NCBI GenBank assembly: GCA_021399435.1
Contig: JAJTUP010000104.1
Location: forward strand, 123,915-187,914
Reading direction: 5' to 3'
Length of the DNA: 64,000 nt
Source of the DNA: Diaporthe sp. PMI_573
Lineage: Eukaryota > Ascomycota > Sordariomycetes > Diaporthales > Diaporthaceae
Shown here: positions 43,634-53,752 of the stretch, piece by piece
Numbering within the stretch: the first letter of the stretch is position 1
Layout: each line of letters begins with the position of its first letter
Program-made: the position numbers and the translations under genes
Notes under the pieces: generated by a model
What the model was told of the DNA's origin: nothing
Seen by the model: the letters and a program-made list of their open reading frames with translations, nothing else
Databases searched by the model: none

Positions 43634-44599
43634 TCATACTTTATCTTTTCTCTTTTCTCTTAATCTATCATTCTGCTGGCTACACCAAAAGATGCCCGTG
43701 ATGTTGTTCTTCTCGTCTTGAGTAAAGCGATACCAGTAGCCTTCCTTCTCCAGCCAGTCTAATGCTGCTTGAGATGGCGTGTAGATGCCCTGTTTGTCTT
43801 TTCTGAAGCCCTGTAGCCAGTTCTTGAGGGTATTCTGGCCCAGCTTAACTGTAGGGTACTGCTGGCGAAGCAGTGTTTCGAGCCGCTTCGGCGTAGCGTT
43901 TGTTGGGTCACGTGCCGCCCGGGTAAGGAATTTGAGATGTGCTTCGGATAGCTTTGCCCAGCCACGCTGAGCTTCAGGGACTTCCTGAGGACCGTGATGG
44001 GTATGTCGGTGCTCGTGGACAACAAGCTTCCATTTATTCGACGTTTTCTTCGCCGTATGGGCAACCGCTGACCATTTGCAGCCGACTTTAATCGTTGAGG
44101 CATTGGTTATTGTGGCCGTCGATAGGCGCTGGGCACCGCGACTACATGCTAATATTGTCACGGCCAGCACGAGATGCAGCATGGGAGCTGGGTCTATTGG
44201 CGCTATCAACGAATATTCTAAGCTGAGGAGAGGAAAAGAAAGGGGAGAGCGAAGCTCTGGCGGTCCCTGGCTCGCGAAGTCTTGACGCGACTGTGGGGCT
44301 AAGGGTTAGGGCCTTGTGACGGCCAGGGCTTGCTTGACCGTGGCTGCCGTCACAAATATCGCGTGATTCGGCTTGGAGTTTTGCTTGACTGTCAGCCAAC
44401 CAGCAGAGCTCGTGGCTTCGTCTAAATCAGCCTTCAGATCCGCATAAGTATCATATCCGTCGTTGAAAAGTTTCAGGAAGGTAGGAGGGTTAGAAAGGGC
44501 TGGGCGGCGATGGTTTGTGGCGGTGATGTTGGCGTTCCAGTTATGACAGTCGACTTGCCACTGCGCCTCGAGGCCTGAGTAATCAGGCACCTCTGCCAT
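43634..44599 (-). pseudogene. MULE (Hop-like) transposase N-terminal region, frame-broken
   Basis: The first block begins at an ATG at 44599: MAEVPDYSGLEAQWQVDC, TFLKLFNDGYDTYADLKADL. It has the shape of a FAR1-type N-terminus and stops at 44306. A second frame (44209-43634) carries on with CKWSAVAHTAKKTSNKWKLV, VHEHRHTHHGP, AQRGWAKLSEAHLKFLTR, LKNWLQGFRKDKQGIYTP and NNITGIFWCSQQ, the run leading into the MULE DDE domain. The catalytic domain itself is missing. A gap of about 100 bp with a frame change separates the two blocks. A shorter relative lies at 18703-18892. Confidence 0.65.
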
Positions 44600-44838
44600 C
44601 GCCACAACGGTGTATGGTAAATATTTAAATGGCTAGGGTATGTTTTTGATGCTGAATTGATCGATTCCAACAAGCATTTAATAGATTTCATGATGCGTTG
44701 ATGGCGGGTGGGTGGTTGAAGTTGGTGGGCAAAGGAGGTTTCGCAGGGCATGTGGTTGAGGCTACAAAACGCACGATCTTGGGGTGGTGGGCGATGTTAA
44801 ATGGAGCGTTCTGATTGGCTGCAGAGCTGCTTAGTCAG

Positions 44839-44880
44839 AAAATTGGGTGCGGCATCCGATTTTTTGGGTGCGAATATCCG
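44839..44880 (+). repeat. 42-bp dispersed motif, copy 2
   Basis: It matches the minus strand of 9189-9230 at about 35 of 42 positions. It lies ~240 bp upstream of the MULE N-terminal frame, where that element's terminal repeat would be expected. Confidence 0.45.
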
Positions 44881-45017
44881 CTTTCTTTAGTAGAATCCTC
44901 GCCTGAGAAAGTCTCTGAGGTGGGGGCACATCAAGCCTCAAAATCTAGTCCGAAGAAATCTGCCTGTACCCAGAATCCCTCCATGTTTGTGGTGAAGGCT
45001 TTCACGGATTTCGGGGT

Positions 45018-45146
45018 ATGGATGCACAAATGACAGAACTGGAAGGAGGCACTGCAGAAGGCGAAGTGGGGGATGACACCAAGTACAAACTCTGGGCGCC
45101 TGCGCTTCTCCTCTGCAAACTAAATCTTATACTGAGGATTATGTAA
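45018..45146 (+). promoter_or_regulatory. Possible upstream ORF of the CPC1-like gene
   Basis: ATG at 45018 and TAA at 45144 enclose 42 codons, 233 bp upstream of the CPC1/GCN4-like start codon. GCN4/CPC1 genes are translationally controlled by upstream ORFs, so this frame may lie in the leader. Whether it is transcribed cannot be seen. Confidence 0.3.
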
Positions 45147-45378
45147 TTAGTTGGCAGGGAGACACTAACGATCAACAAACGTGTTGACCAAACGAAGACA
45201 CCTGACTCGCTAAACGCAAGATAGTATTGCAACACACCCGCCCAGGACCCCTGTAACGTTGTGGTCTGTTTATTACAGCTTTCTTTCAGCCTTCCACTCT
45301 GCAATTCGTTTAGCCTGACACTGAATCAGTCGGTCATCCAGAAGAAGTCACAAGAAGCAGCATAATCAGCTCGGAACA

Positions 45379-46494
45379 ATGCCCGAATCCGATTTCGAGC
45401 ATGACCTCGGCTCGAGCACCAATACGAAGGCGTCCAAGCTGGTGTCAGGCGGCATGTTGACCTTGAACGAGCAAGGCCACTATGAGCCAAACCACAAACA
45501 CCCAGAAACATTTCAGGAGTCTAGTCCCTACCAGCCTACCCGCGCGCATTCAGTGCAAAGCGTCGGCAGCGGAGCAAATTGCTCCATCGAAGACCTCGCC
45601 AATGTTTCGTCAGCGAGCGGCAGCATGCCACAGGCACAGGACCAGTCCATGTCCGACTCTAAAACGGCCTCGCCACTATTGACCGCTGCATCCTTGGTCC
45701 CGGAGTCAAGCGCAAAACTGTCTCTTTTGGGACTCTCGGGAATCACCTCGGACTCCTTCATGCCCGAAAACTACAACTTCAGTTGTATAGATGACCACCA
45801 GCACCCCGTATTTAGTGCTGGGCTCAGCCAGCCTGCTGATGTCGACGGGACCTACATTGGTCTTGAATTTGCTGACAAGGACCCAAGCACTTTCGCACTG
45901 TCAACCTACAGTCAGCCCCAGAGCTTTTCTGGATTCGGACCGCCCCCTATATCGACCTCAGGCGAGGTGTCCGAGGTTCGTGGTTTCATCCAAGACGGCT
46001 TCGGCCTCGGCAATCTCAGCCACACAGATATGTCGGGTAGAGTTTTCAGCTCCGGGAGGGACTACGAGGGCTCGCTCGACGCCAAGGAACTGGGAAGGAC
46101 TGAATTTGATGTTTTCAGCAAGCTGGCCGAGGATAGAAGCAAGTACACAGCTTCTGCACCATCAAGCCAGATGCATTCCATTCATCCGGCCGAGAAATCG
46201 TCTCAAAGGCAAAGAAGTGGCGAGCTCAAGTGCCAGTCGCACCGGAGTCTTCCATGCTCAGGTGTCGGTTGCCGACTTCGAGACCGTCCTCGAAGTAAGC
46301 CTCTGCCTCCAATTGTTGCTGAGGATCTTAACAACATCGTTGCTCTGAAGCGAGCACGAAACACCGCCACGGCTCGCAAATATAGGCAGCGCCAGGTCGC
46401 CAAGTTCGAGGAGCTAGAGGCAAAGGTCAAGGACCTAGAAGCTGATCGCGATCATTGGATAGCCGTGGCCAAAGAACACGGCGCAGTTGTGTAA
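45379..46494 (+). CDS. GCN4/CPC1-like bZIP transcription factor
   Basis: A single intron-free frame of 371 residues from the ATG at 45379. Residues 1-300 are low complexity with acidic and aromatic patches, as in activation domains (NYNFSCIDDHQHP, GTYIGLEFADKDPSTF). The last 50 residues are a bZIP of the GCN4/CPC1 class: VALKRARNTATARKYRQRQV with N-x7-R, then AKFEELEAKVKDLEADRDHW, with leucines and hydrophobics in heptads. The preceding PLPPIVAED is also typical of that class. A tyrosine replaces the usual serine (ARKYR for ARKSR), and the third basic cluster is RQRQ rather than RERK, so site preference may differ from canonical TGACTC binding. Cross-pathway control of amino-acid synthesis is the known role of the family; here it is inferred. 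Confidence 0.8.
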   Translation: MPESDFEHDLGSSTNTKASKLVSGGMLTLNEQGHYEPNHKHPETFQESSPYQPTRAHSVQSVGSGANCSIEDLANVSSASGSMPQAQDQSMSDSKTASPLLTAASLVPESSAKLSLLGLSGITSDSFMPENYNFSCIDDHQHPVFSAGLSQPADVDGTYIGLEFADKDPSTFALSTYSQPQSFSGFGPPPISTSGEVSEVRGFIQDGFGLGNLSHTDMSGRVFSSGRDYEGSLDAKELGRTEFDVFSKLAEDRSKYTASAPSSQMHSIHPAEKSSQRQRSGELKCQSHRSLPCSGVGCRLRDRPRSKPLPPIVAEDLNNIVALKRARNTATARKYRQRQVAKFEELEAKVKDLEADRDHWIAVAKEHGAVV

Positions 46495-47037
46495 ACTCCA
46501 AGCTGCAGGCAACGCCTTGAGGGTCGTCTTGGTGGGCTTGGGTGTATTTTGGTCCATTCATTGGACGCGGGTATCACAGCAACTGCAGCTTCGCTATACG
46601 CAACGCAGGCGATGTTGTTGACGCGCTGGCCTTCACGGATCAGAGTATGGTAGAGAGGATGGAGACGCTTGAGAGGGATGAGACGGCGCTGAAGAATGTC
46701 AAAAGAGCCTCCACAGGTCTGACGATCGTCAACAAGCAAAGGGAAAACATGAGCTACTTTCACTTCCAAGAGCTACTATGTATCTATTTTTCGGAAGGCA
46801 CAGAACCTCAAGTCCCTTCCCAACTGGTACAAAGTGCAATCCGATTAGCGGTGGCGAGATCGAACCGAATAACATCCACAAAGCTCAACGTTCTGATCGA
46901 TGATGGGTGATTAGCTCGAAAGCACTGGATTGAGGGGGTCGAGTCCGAGCAATCGTGAAGGATCTGGCGCCTTCGCCCACGTCTGTCAACTCGAGGAACA
47001 TATGATGACTCAAGAGGGAACGTGGCATTAAAAATTG
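46495..47037. other. No recognisable gene
   Basis: 3' flank of the CPC1-like gene up to the truncated LINE. A frame at 46542-46910 has no family resemblance. Confidence 0.4.
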
Positions 47038-48441
47038 TCGGCTGCTATGTGTCTGAGAAGACTGAAGATGCTGTCACCGCGGACTGCGAGACAACTGTTC
47101 GTAGCAACAGTAGCTCCCACCATGGACTATGCGTCCAGCGTGTGGGCGCACTCATGTGGCATTAGAGAAGCTGCTTGGCTGGACAAGGCACAGATGGTCG
47201 GAGCACAGGCGATCACGGGGGCTTTCCGGACCGTCGCAACGGCGGTGGCAGAGGCCGAAGCTAGCATCCAACCGGTGCAAGAACGGCATGCGCAAGCGGC
47301 AACAAGGTTTTGGATCAACCTCCGGACCCTTCCCAGGACACACCCGTTGGCGACACTGAAAGTGAAAGTGTGTCGCCGATTCGTATCGCCGATGCAGAGG
47401 ATTGCTCAAGTACAAGGGGAAACAGCCACTGAACGAATGGAGATCATTCGGGAGTACGCGTTACCGCCATGGAGGAACCGTATCCCGGTGTCGTGCGACC
47501 CTGACCGGGAGAGAGCGGTGGAAGAAGCAAAGAGGGTGAATGGCATAGTTATTGCCACCTGCTCCTCGCAGAGAAGGGGCATGGTAGGCATGGGAGGTGT
47601 CGTACGAGATACGGCGATCAACAAAGATGACGAGGTAGTGGCCAGCTACTCCATCACTCTCGGGTTGACGGAGGAGCTGAACCTATACATCGCCGAGTTG
47701 GGAGCTATAGAGATGGTATTGAGATGTATGCCGTCTGGACTCTGCTGGCGGGATGTGACTGTCATGACGAGCAGCCGCTCCGCACTAGAAGCCATACGGC
47801 GGCCACGACAACAATCCGGCCAACAGATCATACGGCAAATATACGACCATATGAAGCGTCTCGAAGACGAGGGCCACTCTCTCCGGATGTTGTGGGTTCC
47901 AGCAGGAGAAGAGGATTTTGCGCTGGGACCAAAAGCCAAAGCAGCAGCGCGGAAGGCCACAGAAGGAGAATGCAGACCAGATGTGCCACCACATCTAGCA
48001 AGATCCACAAGGATAAGACTAGCGATAACCAAGCAGCGGCAAACAAGAACACTACCAGAAAGAGTCGGGAAATGCTCGAAGCAGATAGATACGGCACTGC
48101 CAGGCAAGCATACCCGTACTCTATATGACCCGCTGAAGAGGAAGGAAGCAGACGTACTATCACAGCTCCGCACCGGAATGGTGAGACTTAACAGCTTTCT
48201 ATGCAAGATAGGAACGATGGAATCGGACACTTGCGAATGCGGGCTAGCATCAGAGACAGTGGAACACTTCCTATTCCGCTGCGCAAAATGGACCGCGCAA
48301 CGGGAAGGCATGTTGCGATGCTCACAGGCAAAGATGGGAAACCTATCATACTTCCTGGGGGGAAAGGCGGCGTCTGACGGTGACAAATGGACACCAGACA
48401 TGCGGGCATCTCATTTTGGCAGACCGTGCTTCAGCTGCTGA
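47038..48441 (+). pseudogene. LINE ORF2 C-terminal part (RNase H-like and CCHC)
   Basis: The open frame of 468 codons starts at a TTG within the truncated LINE. It carries the post-RT linker (RLKMLSPRTARQLFVATVAP), the RNase H-like region (GMVGMGGVVRDTA, YIAELGAIEMVLRCM) and the terminal zinc motif (CECGLASETVEHFLFRCAKW), ending at the same stop as the full copy. The endonuclease and the RT catalytic core are missing. Confidence 0.85.
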
Positions 48442-48644
48442 GGATAGGATGCTGAACACTTGGAGAAATTGGCCTTCAAGCAGGCCTGTCACTGCATATA
48501 CATCAGATTGGACCAGTCAGTAGAGTGAAACTGTGGGGCTTCGGGTGATTATGGAAGAACCGTACGAAACGAAAATAGCTTAGCGCAAAGGCCCTCTGGG
48601 GTGTGTCCCCCCGGGCGAAATAAAATCCATCCATCCATCCATCC
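47038..48644 (+). mobile_element. 5'-truncated LINE copy, plus orientation
   Basis: The copy begins abruptly at 47038 inside the reverse-transcriptase C-terminal region and ends in a (ATCC)n tail at about 48627-48644. The translated product is identical residue for residue to the 3' third of the LINE ORF2 at 50012-53752. The two nucleotide stretches I compared directly were also identical. Severe 5' truncation is typical of target-primed reverse transcription. Target-site duplications were not evident. Confidence 0.88.
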
Positions 48645-49812
48645 CTACAATCCACGACTTGTCGCCCGTGATGGGCATCTAAAATACCCGGTCGGATACC
48701 TAGAGCTGCAGCCTTAATTGAGTCATTCTTCATTGCAGTATGTGTTGCCTTGGAGGTGTGTACGCAAGATACTGAGGATGAAATGGACTTCGGGGAATAG
48801 GAGATAGAGAAAGAGAAGCCGCGCGGGGGGCAGTATGGCCCCCTATTTATACACAACACGTTATATGTCGGAATATTACTTCTGCCAGTGCCTTGCAGCT
48901 AGGCTACCGCAGGTGGCTCTCCCAGAGCCCGAAGCTAGGATCGAGGTATGTATGCCGCTGTCTGTGAAAGGCGTTTAGACGCGGAAAGTTCGTATAGGGA
49001 AGGTTGCTTGGTACCAATCAAAATGGACGCTGCTGGTCGCGTCGATTTAAGGACGATACATACGGCCTTCGCCTACCTTCGGTTATTTCATCTTCAGATC
49101 CATGCATAACAACCAAGCGGCGACGGACACGGTCGGTTGCGCGAACGGAGTGACCTATAGGGCTCCCATATGCACTTGGCACCCGTATCCATTTATTCCT
49201 GGGAAATACAAACTAGATGAATAAGCGACGAATCAGAAGAATCAGAAACACCAACGAAGGAGGTATCAACTATCGTGGTTTTTGCTTAATCGTTGTCGAG
49301 AGGAAGGGTGATGCCGCGACAACCGCGCCCGGTTCCATGGCTTGGCCACCAAGACGGCGGTCGTGCTATCCCAAGTCGGGGTCAAATTCGGAAGGCGGTG
49401 ACAAGGCACAAAGAAAGGCGCAGCTGCGCGAATTACTCACCGCCTTCTCTCTTCCATGCTAGCACGTAGTGTTGTCTTCTCACCGCCTCTACATTTGTAC
49501 TTAAGTCTCGATATAAAAGGCGGTGAGATTGAGACGGTGGACTTAGTTTAGAAAAGGGCAAAAGAGGTCCAGGCCCAATGGTTTGTTCAAGAGTTCAAAA
49601 GTTCAGGCTGTCTATACTAATTATTTATGGCGAAGGCAAGGCACGGGGAGTTGGCCGACTTGAGAATGAGGACACGAGGTAATATTAAGTAGTAAAATTG
49701 ATAGCCATCTGCTGTGAAACATGCATTGATGATGGCCGTAGTGTCCGAGACGCGTCCCACTGTGGTATTGAGGGCGTTACAGGCGCGGGCGCGGGAGCGG
49801 GCGCAAGTTGTG
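48645..49812. other. Spacer between the LINE tails; no recognisable gene
   Basis: Unique sequence. It contains a GGGGG-CAGTAT-GGCCCCC type hairpin near 48825-48844, a CTATTTATAC TATA-like word just after it, and a short basic frame (49217-49462) without known relatives. Confidence 0.4.
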
Positions 49813-50011
49813 GGATGGATGGATGGATTTTATTTCGCCCGGGGGGACACACCCCAGAGGGCCTTTGCGCTAAGCTATTTTCGTTTCGTACGGTTCTTCC
49901 ATAATCACCCGAAGCCCCACAGTTTCACTCTACTGACTGGTCCAATCTGATGTATATGCAGTGACAGGCCTGCTTGAAGGCCAATTTCTCCAAGTGTTCA
50001 GCATCCTATCC

Positions 50012-53000
50012 TCAGCAGCTGAAGCACGGTCTGCCAAAATGAGATGCCCGCATGTCTGGTGTCCATTTGTCACCGTCAGACGCCGCCTTTCCCCCCAGGA
50101 AGTATGATAGGTTTCCCATCTTTGCCTGTGAGCATCGCAACATGCCTTCCCGTTGCGCGGTCCATTTTGCGCAGCGGAATAGGAAGTGTTCCACTGTCTC
50201 TGATGCTAGCCCGCATTCGCAAGTGTCCGATTCCATCGTTCCTATCTTGCATAGAAAGCTGTTAAGTCTCACCATTCCGGTGCGGAGCTGTGATAGTACG
50301 TCTGCTTCCTTCCTCTTCAGCGGGTCATATAGAGTACGGGTATGCTTGCCTGGCAGTGCCGTATCTATCTGCTTCGAGCATTTCCCGACTCTTTCTGGTA
50401 GTGTTCTTGTTTGCCGCTGCTTGGTTATCGCTAGTCTTATCCTTGTGGATCTTGCTAGATGTGGTGGCACATCTGGTCTGCATTCTCCTTCTGTGGCCTT
50501 CCGCGCTGCTGCTTTGGCTTTTGGTCCCAGCGCAAAATCCTCTTCTCCTGCTGGAACCCACAACATCCGGAGAGAGTGGCCCTCGTCTTCGAGACGCTTC
50601 ATATGGTCGTATATTTGCCGTATGATCTGTTGGCCGGATTGTTGTCGTGGCCGCCGTATGGCTTCTAGTGCGGAGCGGCTGCTCGTCATGACAGTCACAT
50701 CCCGCCAGCAGAGTCCAGACGGCATACATCTCAATACCATCTCTATAGCTCCCAACTCGGCGATGTATAGGTTCAGCTCCTCCGTCAACCCGAGAGTGAT
50801 GGAGTAGCTGGCCACTACCTCGTCATCTTTGTTGATCGCCGTATCTCGTACGACACCTCCCATGCCTACCATGCCCCTTCTCTGCGAGGAGCAGGTGGCA
50901 ATAACTATGCCATTCACCCTCTTTGCTTCTTCCACCGCTCTCTCCCGGTCAGGGTCGCACGACACCGGGATACGGTTCCTCCATGGCGGTAACGCGTACT
51001 CCCGAATGATCTCCATTCGTTCAGTGGCTGTTTCCCCTTGTACTTGAGCAATCCTCTGCATCGGCGATACGAATCGGCGACACACTTTCACTTTCAGTGT
51101 CGCCAACGGGTGTGTCCTGGGAAGGGTCCGGAGGTTGATCCAAAACCTTGTTGCCGCTTGCGCATGCCGTTCTTGCACCGGTTGGATGCTAGCTTCGGCC
51201 TCTGCCACCGCCGTTGCGACGGTCCGGAAAGCCCCCGTGATCGCCTGTGCTCCGACCATCTGTGCCTTGTCCAGCCAAGCAGCTTCTCTAATGCCACATG
51301 AGTGCGCCCACACGCTGGACGCATAGTCCATGGTGGGAGCTACTGTTGCTACGAACAGTTGTCTCGCAGTCCGCGGTGACAGCATCTTCAGTCTTCTCAG
51401 ACACATAGCAGCCGAGAGCCCCTTTGCGGCGGCTCTAGCTATGTGTTCCTTGTACCGCAGTTTCGCGTCCATGACCACTCCCAGGATCTTGGCGCTCGCC
51501 TTGGGCTTGACTACTTTTCCTTTGATCATGAACGCTTTGTCGCTGGTACGCGCGGCGTTTCGCGTGAAATGCACGATGGTCGTCTTGTCTCCGTTGAACG
51601 TCGCACCGCTCCGTCTTTCCCAGCCCAGTGCTTCGTCTATAATTGATTGGATGCCGGCTCGATTCTCCTCCGCTGTTGGTCCCACCACCCAGGCTGAGTA
51701 GTCGTCCACGAATGCCATCGAACCACCTCTTGCGTTGATTCTTCTCTGCACCAAATCTGCATTGAAGAACAGGAACAACACCGGCGACAGTGGTGATCCT
51801 TGCGGGAGACCTGCCTGTGGCAACTCCCGTAGCTGTGACTTGTACCCATTTACCACCACGGTGGCCATGCGTCCAGAGCAGAAGGCGTCAATCCATCTCA
51901 CCAGTCCACCAGGTATGCCTCTCGCCTTCAGCCTCTCCAGTAGTCGTTCTTTGAACACTCCGTTGTAAGCACCCTTGACGTCGAAACTGATCAGACTGAG
52001 CACCCTGCCGGCCCTCCATGCCTTGTAGATCTGCTCCTGCAGCAGTATCAGTGCTTGTTCGGCTGACCTTCGCTTCCTTGCCCCGAAGTGGTTTGCAGGC
52101 AGCAGTCCATAGCTTTCCACTACATAGGATACCCGCTCTGCAACGGCTGCCTCGAGTATCTTGCCCAGTGTTGACAGCAGGGATATCGGTCTCCATGCCT
52201 CGGCCACTGTGTAGTCTCCCTTGTCTGCTTTCTTTAGCGGGATGATCTTCGCACTCCTCCACTGGTGGGGTACCACACCGTCCCTGAGGGAAGTGTCGAA
52301 AAGGTGCAAGACACGGTATCTAACCACTGGCCAAAGCTGTTTCCACACCATTGCTGGCAGACCATCCTCTCCAGGTGCTTTCCAAGGTTTCGCTGCTAGC
52401 ACTTTTTCTTCAACTTCCTCCATGGTGAGGTCTGGCATGTGCACTTCCGTCCGTTGCGGTCGCTCGCCTTCATCGTCAATCTTAGCCGGCAACGGGGGGA
52501 AGAACGTGCTGAGCAGCTCCTCTGCCTGCTCCACCGTATCTTCCGTGGTGGAACCGTCTTCCCTCTTCAAAGGGGGCACCCTGTCGTCCATAACACCTGT
52601 TTCTGGTTTTAAGTACTTGGCCGCCTTCCATATGTTGACATCTTCTGCCAGGAAGTCGTCCCAGTGCAGTTTTTTCTGTTTCCGGATGGCATCATGGTAC
52701 TCCTTGGATGCTTCCTTGGCCCGTCTTTCCAGGTCGGGCCTCACTTGGCCTGCTCGCCGCTGTGCCCTGGCCTGATTTCGCCAGAATGTGTACACCCGCC
52801 GAAGTCCTGTCAAATCCTTCGTCCACCAGCGCTTCGCGTACGGTACTGATTGTGCTCGGGGTGTCAGATCGTGGATCGCCTCGAGGACGACCCTCATTAA
52901 CTGGTCTGTCTGCTCCTGCACACCGACAGTCCAGGGAAGCTCTCGGAGATTTTTCTTCACCCTGGTTCTGATTGTTGTCCATGGTGCGTTCTTGAACGAC

Positions 53001-53752
53001 AGTCTTTCCGTGACAATCCGATCAGGCATCGCGAGATCAAACGTCGTTTGGATCGCCCGGTGGTCCGATCCGTGTTCTGTCGGGTGTATGGAGCACGTCA
53101 CCATTTCGTCTGCCAGTTTTGCCGTCGCCAGCATCAGGTCGATTGTGCTTTCCTTGTCGGGGCCTTGCCATGTCTTTGTGCCTCTCGGGAGGAGGCTGCA
53201 TAGGCCGTGCTCGTTCATGACGTCGATAATCGGTTCGGCCTCGCCTTGCCTTGCCAAGGCCACGTCGTCTCCTCCCCATAGCCGGTCGTGCTGATTAAAA
53301 TCTCCGGCCAGAATGACGTCCACCGCCATCCCTGACCTGCTCCTGAGGTCGAGGATCACCTGGTGCAGGGTATGGCATGTATTTCGAAGAGCCTGGGGCT
53401 TGCGTCCCGGCACATACACTGACACAACCAACATTATTCGGTCCGGAAGTCGTATGGCTGCTGCTGTCAAGTCCGAGGACTGTATTGGTACTTGGTCGGC
53501 CCCCAAGTCCCTATTCACCCACAACATGCTCCGGATCGGCCATCTGCCATCTCTCCAAATCGTAGGGACCATTTTAATCCATCTGGGATGCCCCATAGGG
53601 ACTGTTAATAGTTTGCCGTCACCTTTCCATGCCTGTGGTTCTTGGACTGCCACAACTGCAAAATCCTGGAGTCGCGTATCGTTCATTAGGCTCTCGTGTA
53701 CCGTGTCCTGTTTTCTTACATTCAATTGGATGACCTGGAATATTCTACTCAT
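50012..53752 (-). CDS. LINE ORF2: endonuclease, reverse transcriptase, RNase H-like
   Basis: The ATG at 53752 (MSRIFQVIQLNVRKQDTV) is preferred to codons further upstream because the endonuclease starts here; it gives 1246 residues with no stop. The APE endonuclease motifs are QLNVRK, VAVQEPQAW, SVYVPGR, GDFNQHDRLWGG, STIDLML and SDHRAIQ. The RT motifs are EAWRPISLLSTLGKILEAAV, FGARKRRSAEQALI, SFDVKGAYN, GLPQGSPLSPVLF and the catalytic AFVDDYSAW. The RNase H-like region keeps AELGAIEM but has TCSSQRR and TSSRSAL where Asp residues would be expected. Its nuclease activity is therefore doubtful, although similar replacements occur in fungal LINEs. A C-terminal CCHC motif ends the protein. The start overlaps the ORF1 stop by eight bases. 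Of all the elements here this ORF looks most likely to be functional. Confidence 0.92.
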   Translation of the reverse strand: MSRIFQVIQLNVRKQDTVHESLMNDTRLQDFAVVAVQEPQAWKGDGKLLTVPMGHPRWIKMVPTIWRDGRWPIRSMLWVNRDLGADQVPIQSSDLTAAAIRLPDRIMLVVSVYVPGRKPQALRNTCHTLHQVILDLRSRSGMAVDVILAGDFNQHDRLWGGDDVALARQGEAEPIIDVMNEHGLCSLLPRGTKTWQGPDKESTIDLMLATAKLADEMVTCSIHPTEHGSDHRAIQTTFDLAMPDRIVTERLSFKNAPWTTIRTRVKKNLRELPWTVGVQEQTDQLMRVVLEAIHDLTPRAQSVPYAKRWWTKDLTGLRRVYTFWRNQARAQRRAGQVRPDLERRAKEASKEYHDAIRKQKKLHWDDFLAEDVNIWKAAKYLKPETGVMDDRVPPLKREDGSTTEDTVEQAEELLSTFFPPLPAKIDDEGERPQRTEVHMPDLTMEEVEEKVLAAKPWKAPGEDGLPAMVWKQLWPVVRYRVLHLFDTSLRDGVVPHQWRSAKIIPLKKADKGDYTVAEAWRPISLLSTLGKILEAAVAERVSYVVESYGLLPANHFGARKRRSAEQALILLQEQIYKAWRAGRVLSLISFDVKGAYNGVFKERLLERLKARGIPGGLVRWIDAFCSGRMATVVVNGYKSQLRELPQAGLPQGSPLSPVLFLFFNADLVQRRINARGGSMAFVDDYSAWVVGPTAEENRAGIQSIIDEALGWERRSGATFNGDKTTIVHFTRNAARTSDKAFMIKGKVVKPKASAKILGVVMDAKLRYKEHIARAAAKGLSAAMCLRRLKMLSPRTARQLFVATVAPTMDYASSVWAHSCGIREAAWLDKAQMVGAQAITGAFRTVATAVAEAEASIQPVQERHAQAATRFWINLRTLPRTHPLATLKVKVCRRFVSPMQRIAQVQGETATERMEIIREYALPPWRNRIPVSCDPDRERAVEEAKRVNGIVIATCSSQRRGMVGMGGVVRDTAINKDDEVVASYSITLGLTEELNLYIAELGAIEMVLRCMPSGLCWRDVTVMTSSRSALEAIRRPRQQSGQQIIRQIYDHMKRLEDEGHSLRMLWVPAGEEDFALGPKAKAAARKATEGECRPDVPPHLARSTRIRLAITKQRQTRTLPERVGKCSKQIDTALPGKHTRTLYDPLKRKEADVLSQLRTGMVRLNSFLCKIGTMESDTCECGLASETVEHFLFRCAKWTAQREGMLRCSQAKMGNLSYFLGGKAASDGDKWTPDMRASHFGRPCFSC

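Larger units (their letters stand above)
47038..51415. repeat. 1.6-kb inverted repeat formed by two LINE tails
   Basis: Arms 47038-48644 (plus) and 49813-51415 (minus) are reverse complements. Arm lengths are 1607 and 1603 bp, differing by one ATCC unit in the tail. They enclose a 1168-bp spacer. Coding parts translate identically. Confidence 0.9.

Noticed and set aside
44285..44310. Telomere-like CTAAGGGTTAGGG
   Set aside because: Only two TTAGGG-like units and no longer array; probably chance.
48625..49830. CRISPR-like spaced repeats
   Set aside because: The ATCC repeats are LINE tails; there are no regular spacers, and the genome is eukaryotic.
50052..50807. 251-codon open frame on the plus strand
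   Set aside because: It is the antisense of LINE ORF2, and the same frame occurs in the other LINE copy at 47646-48401.
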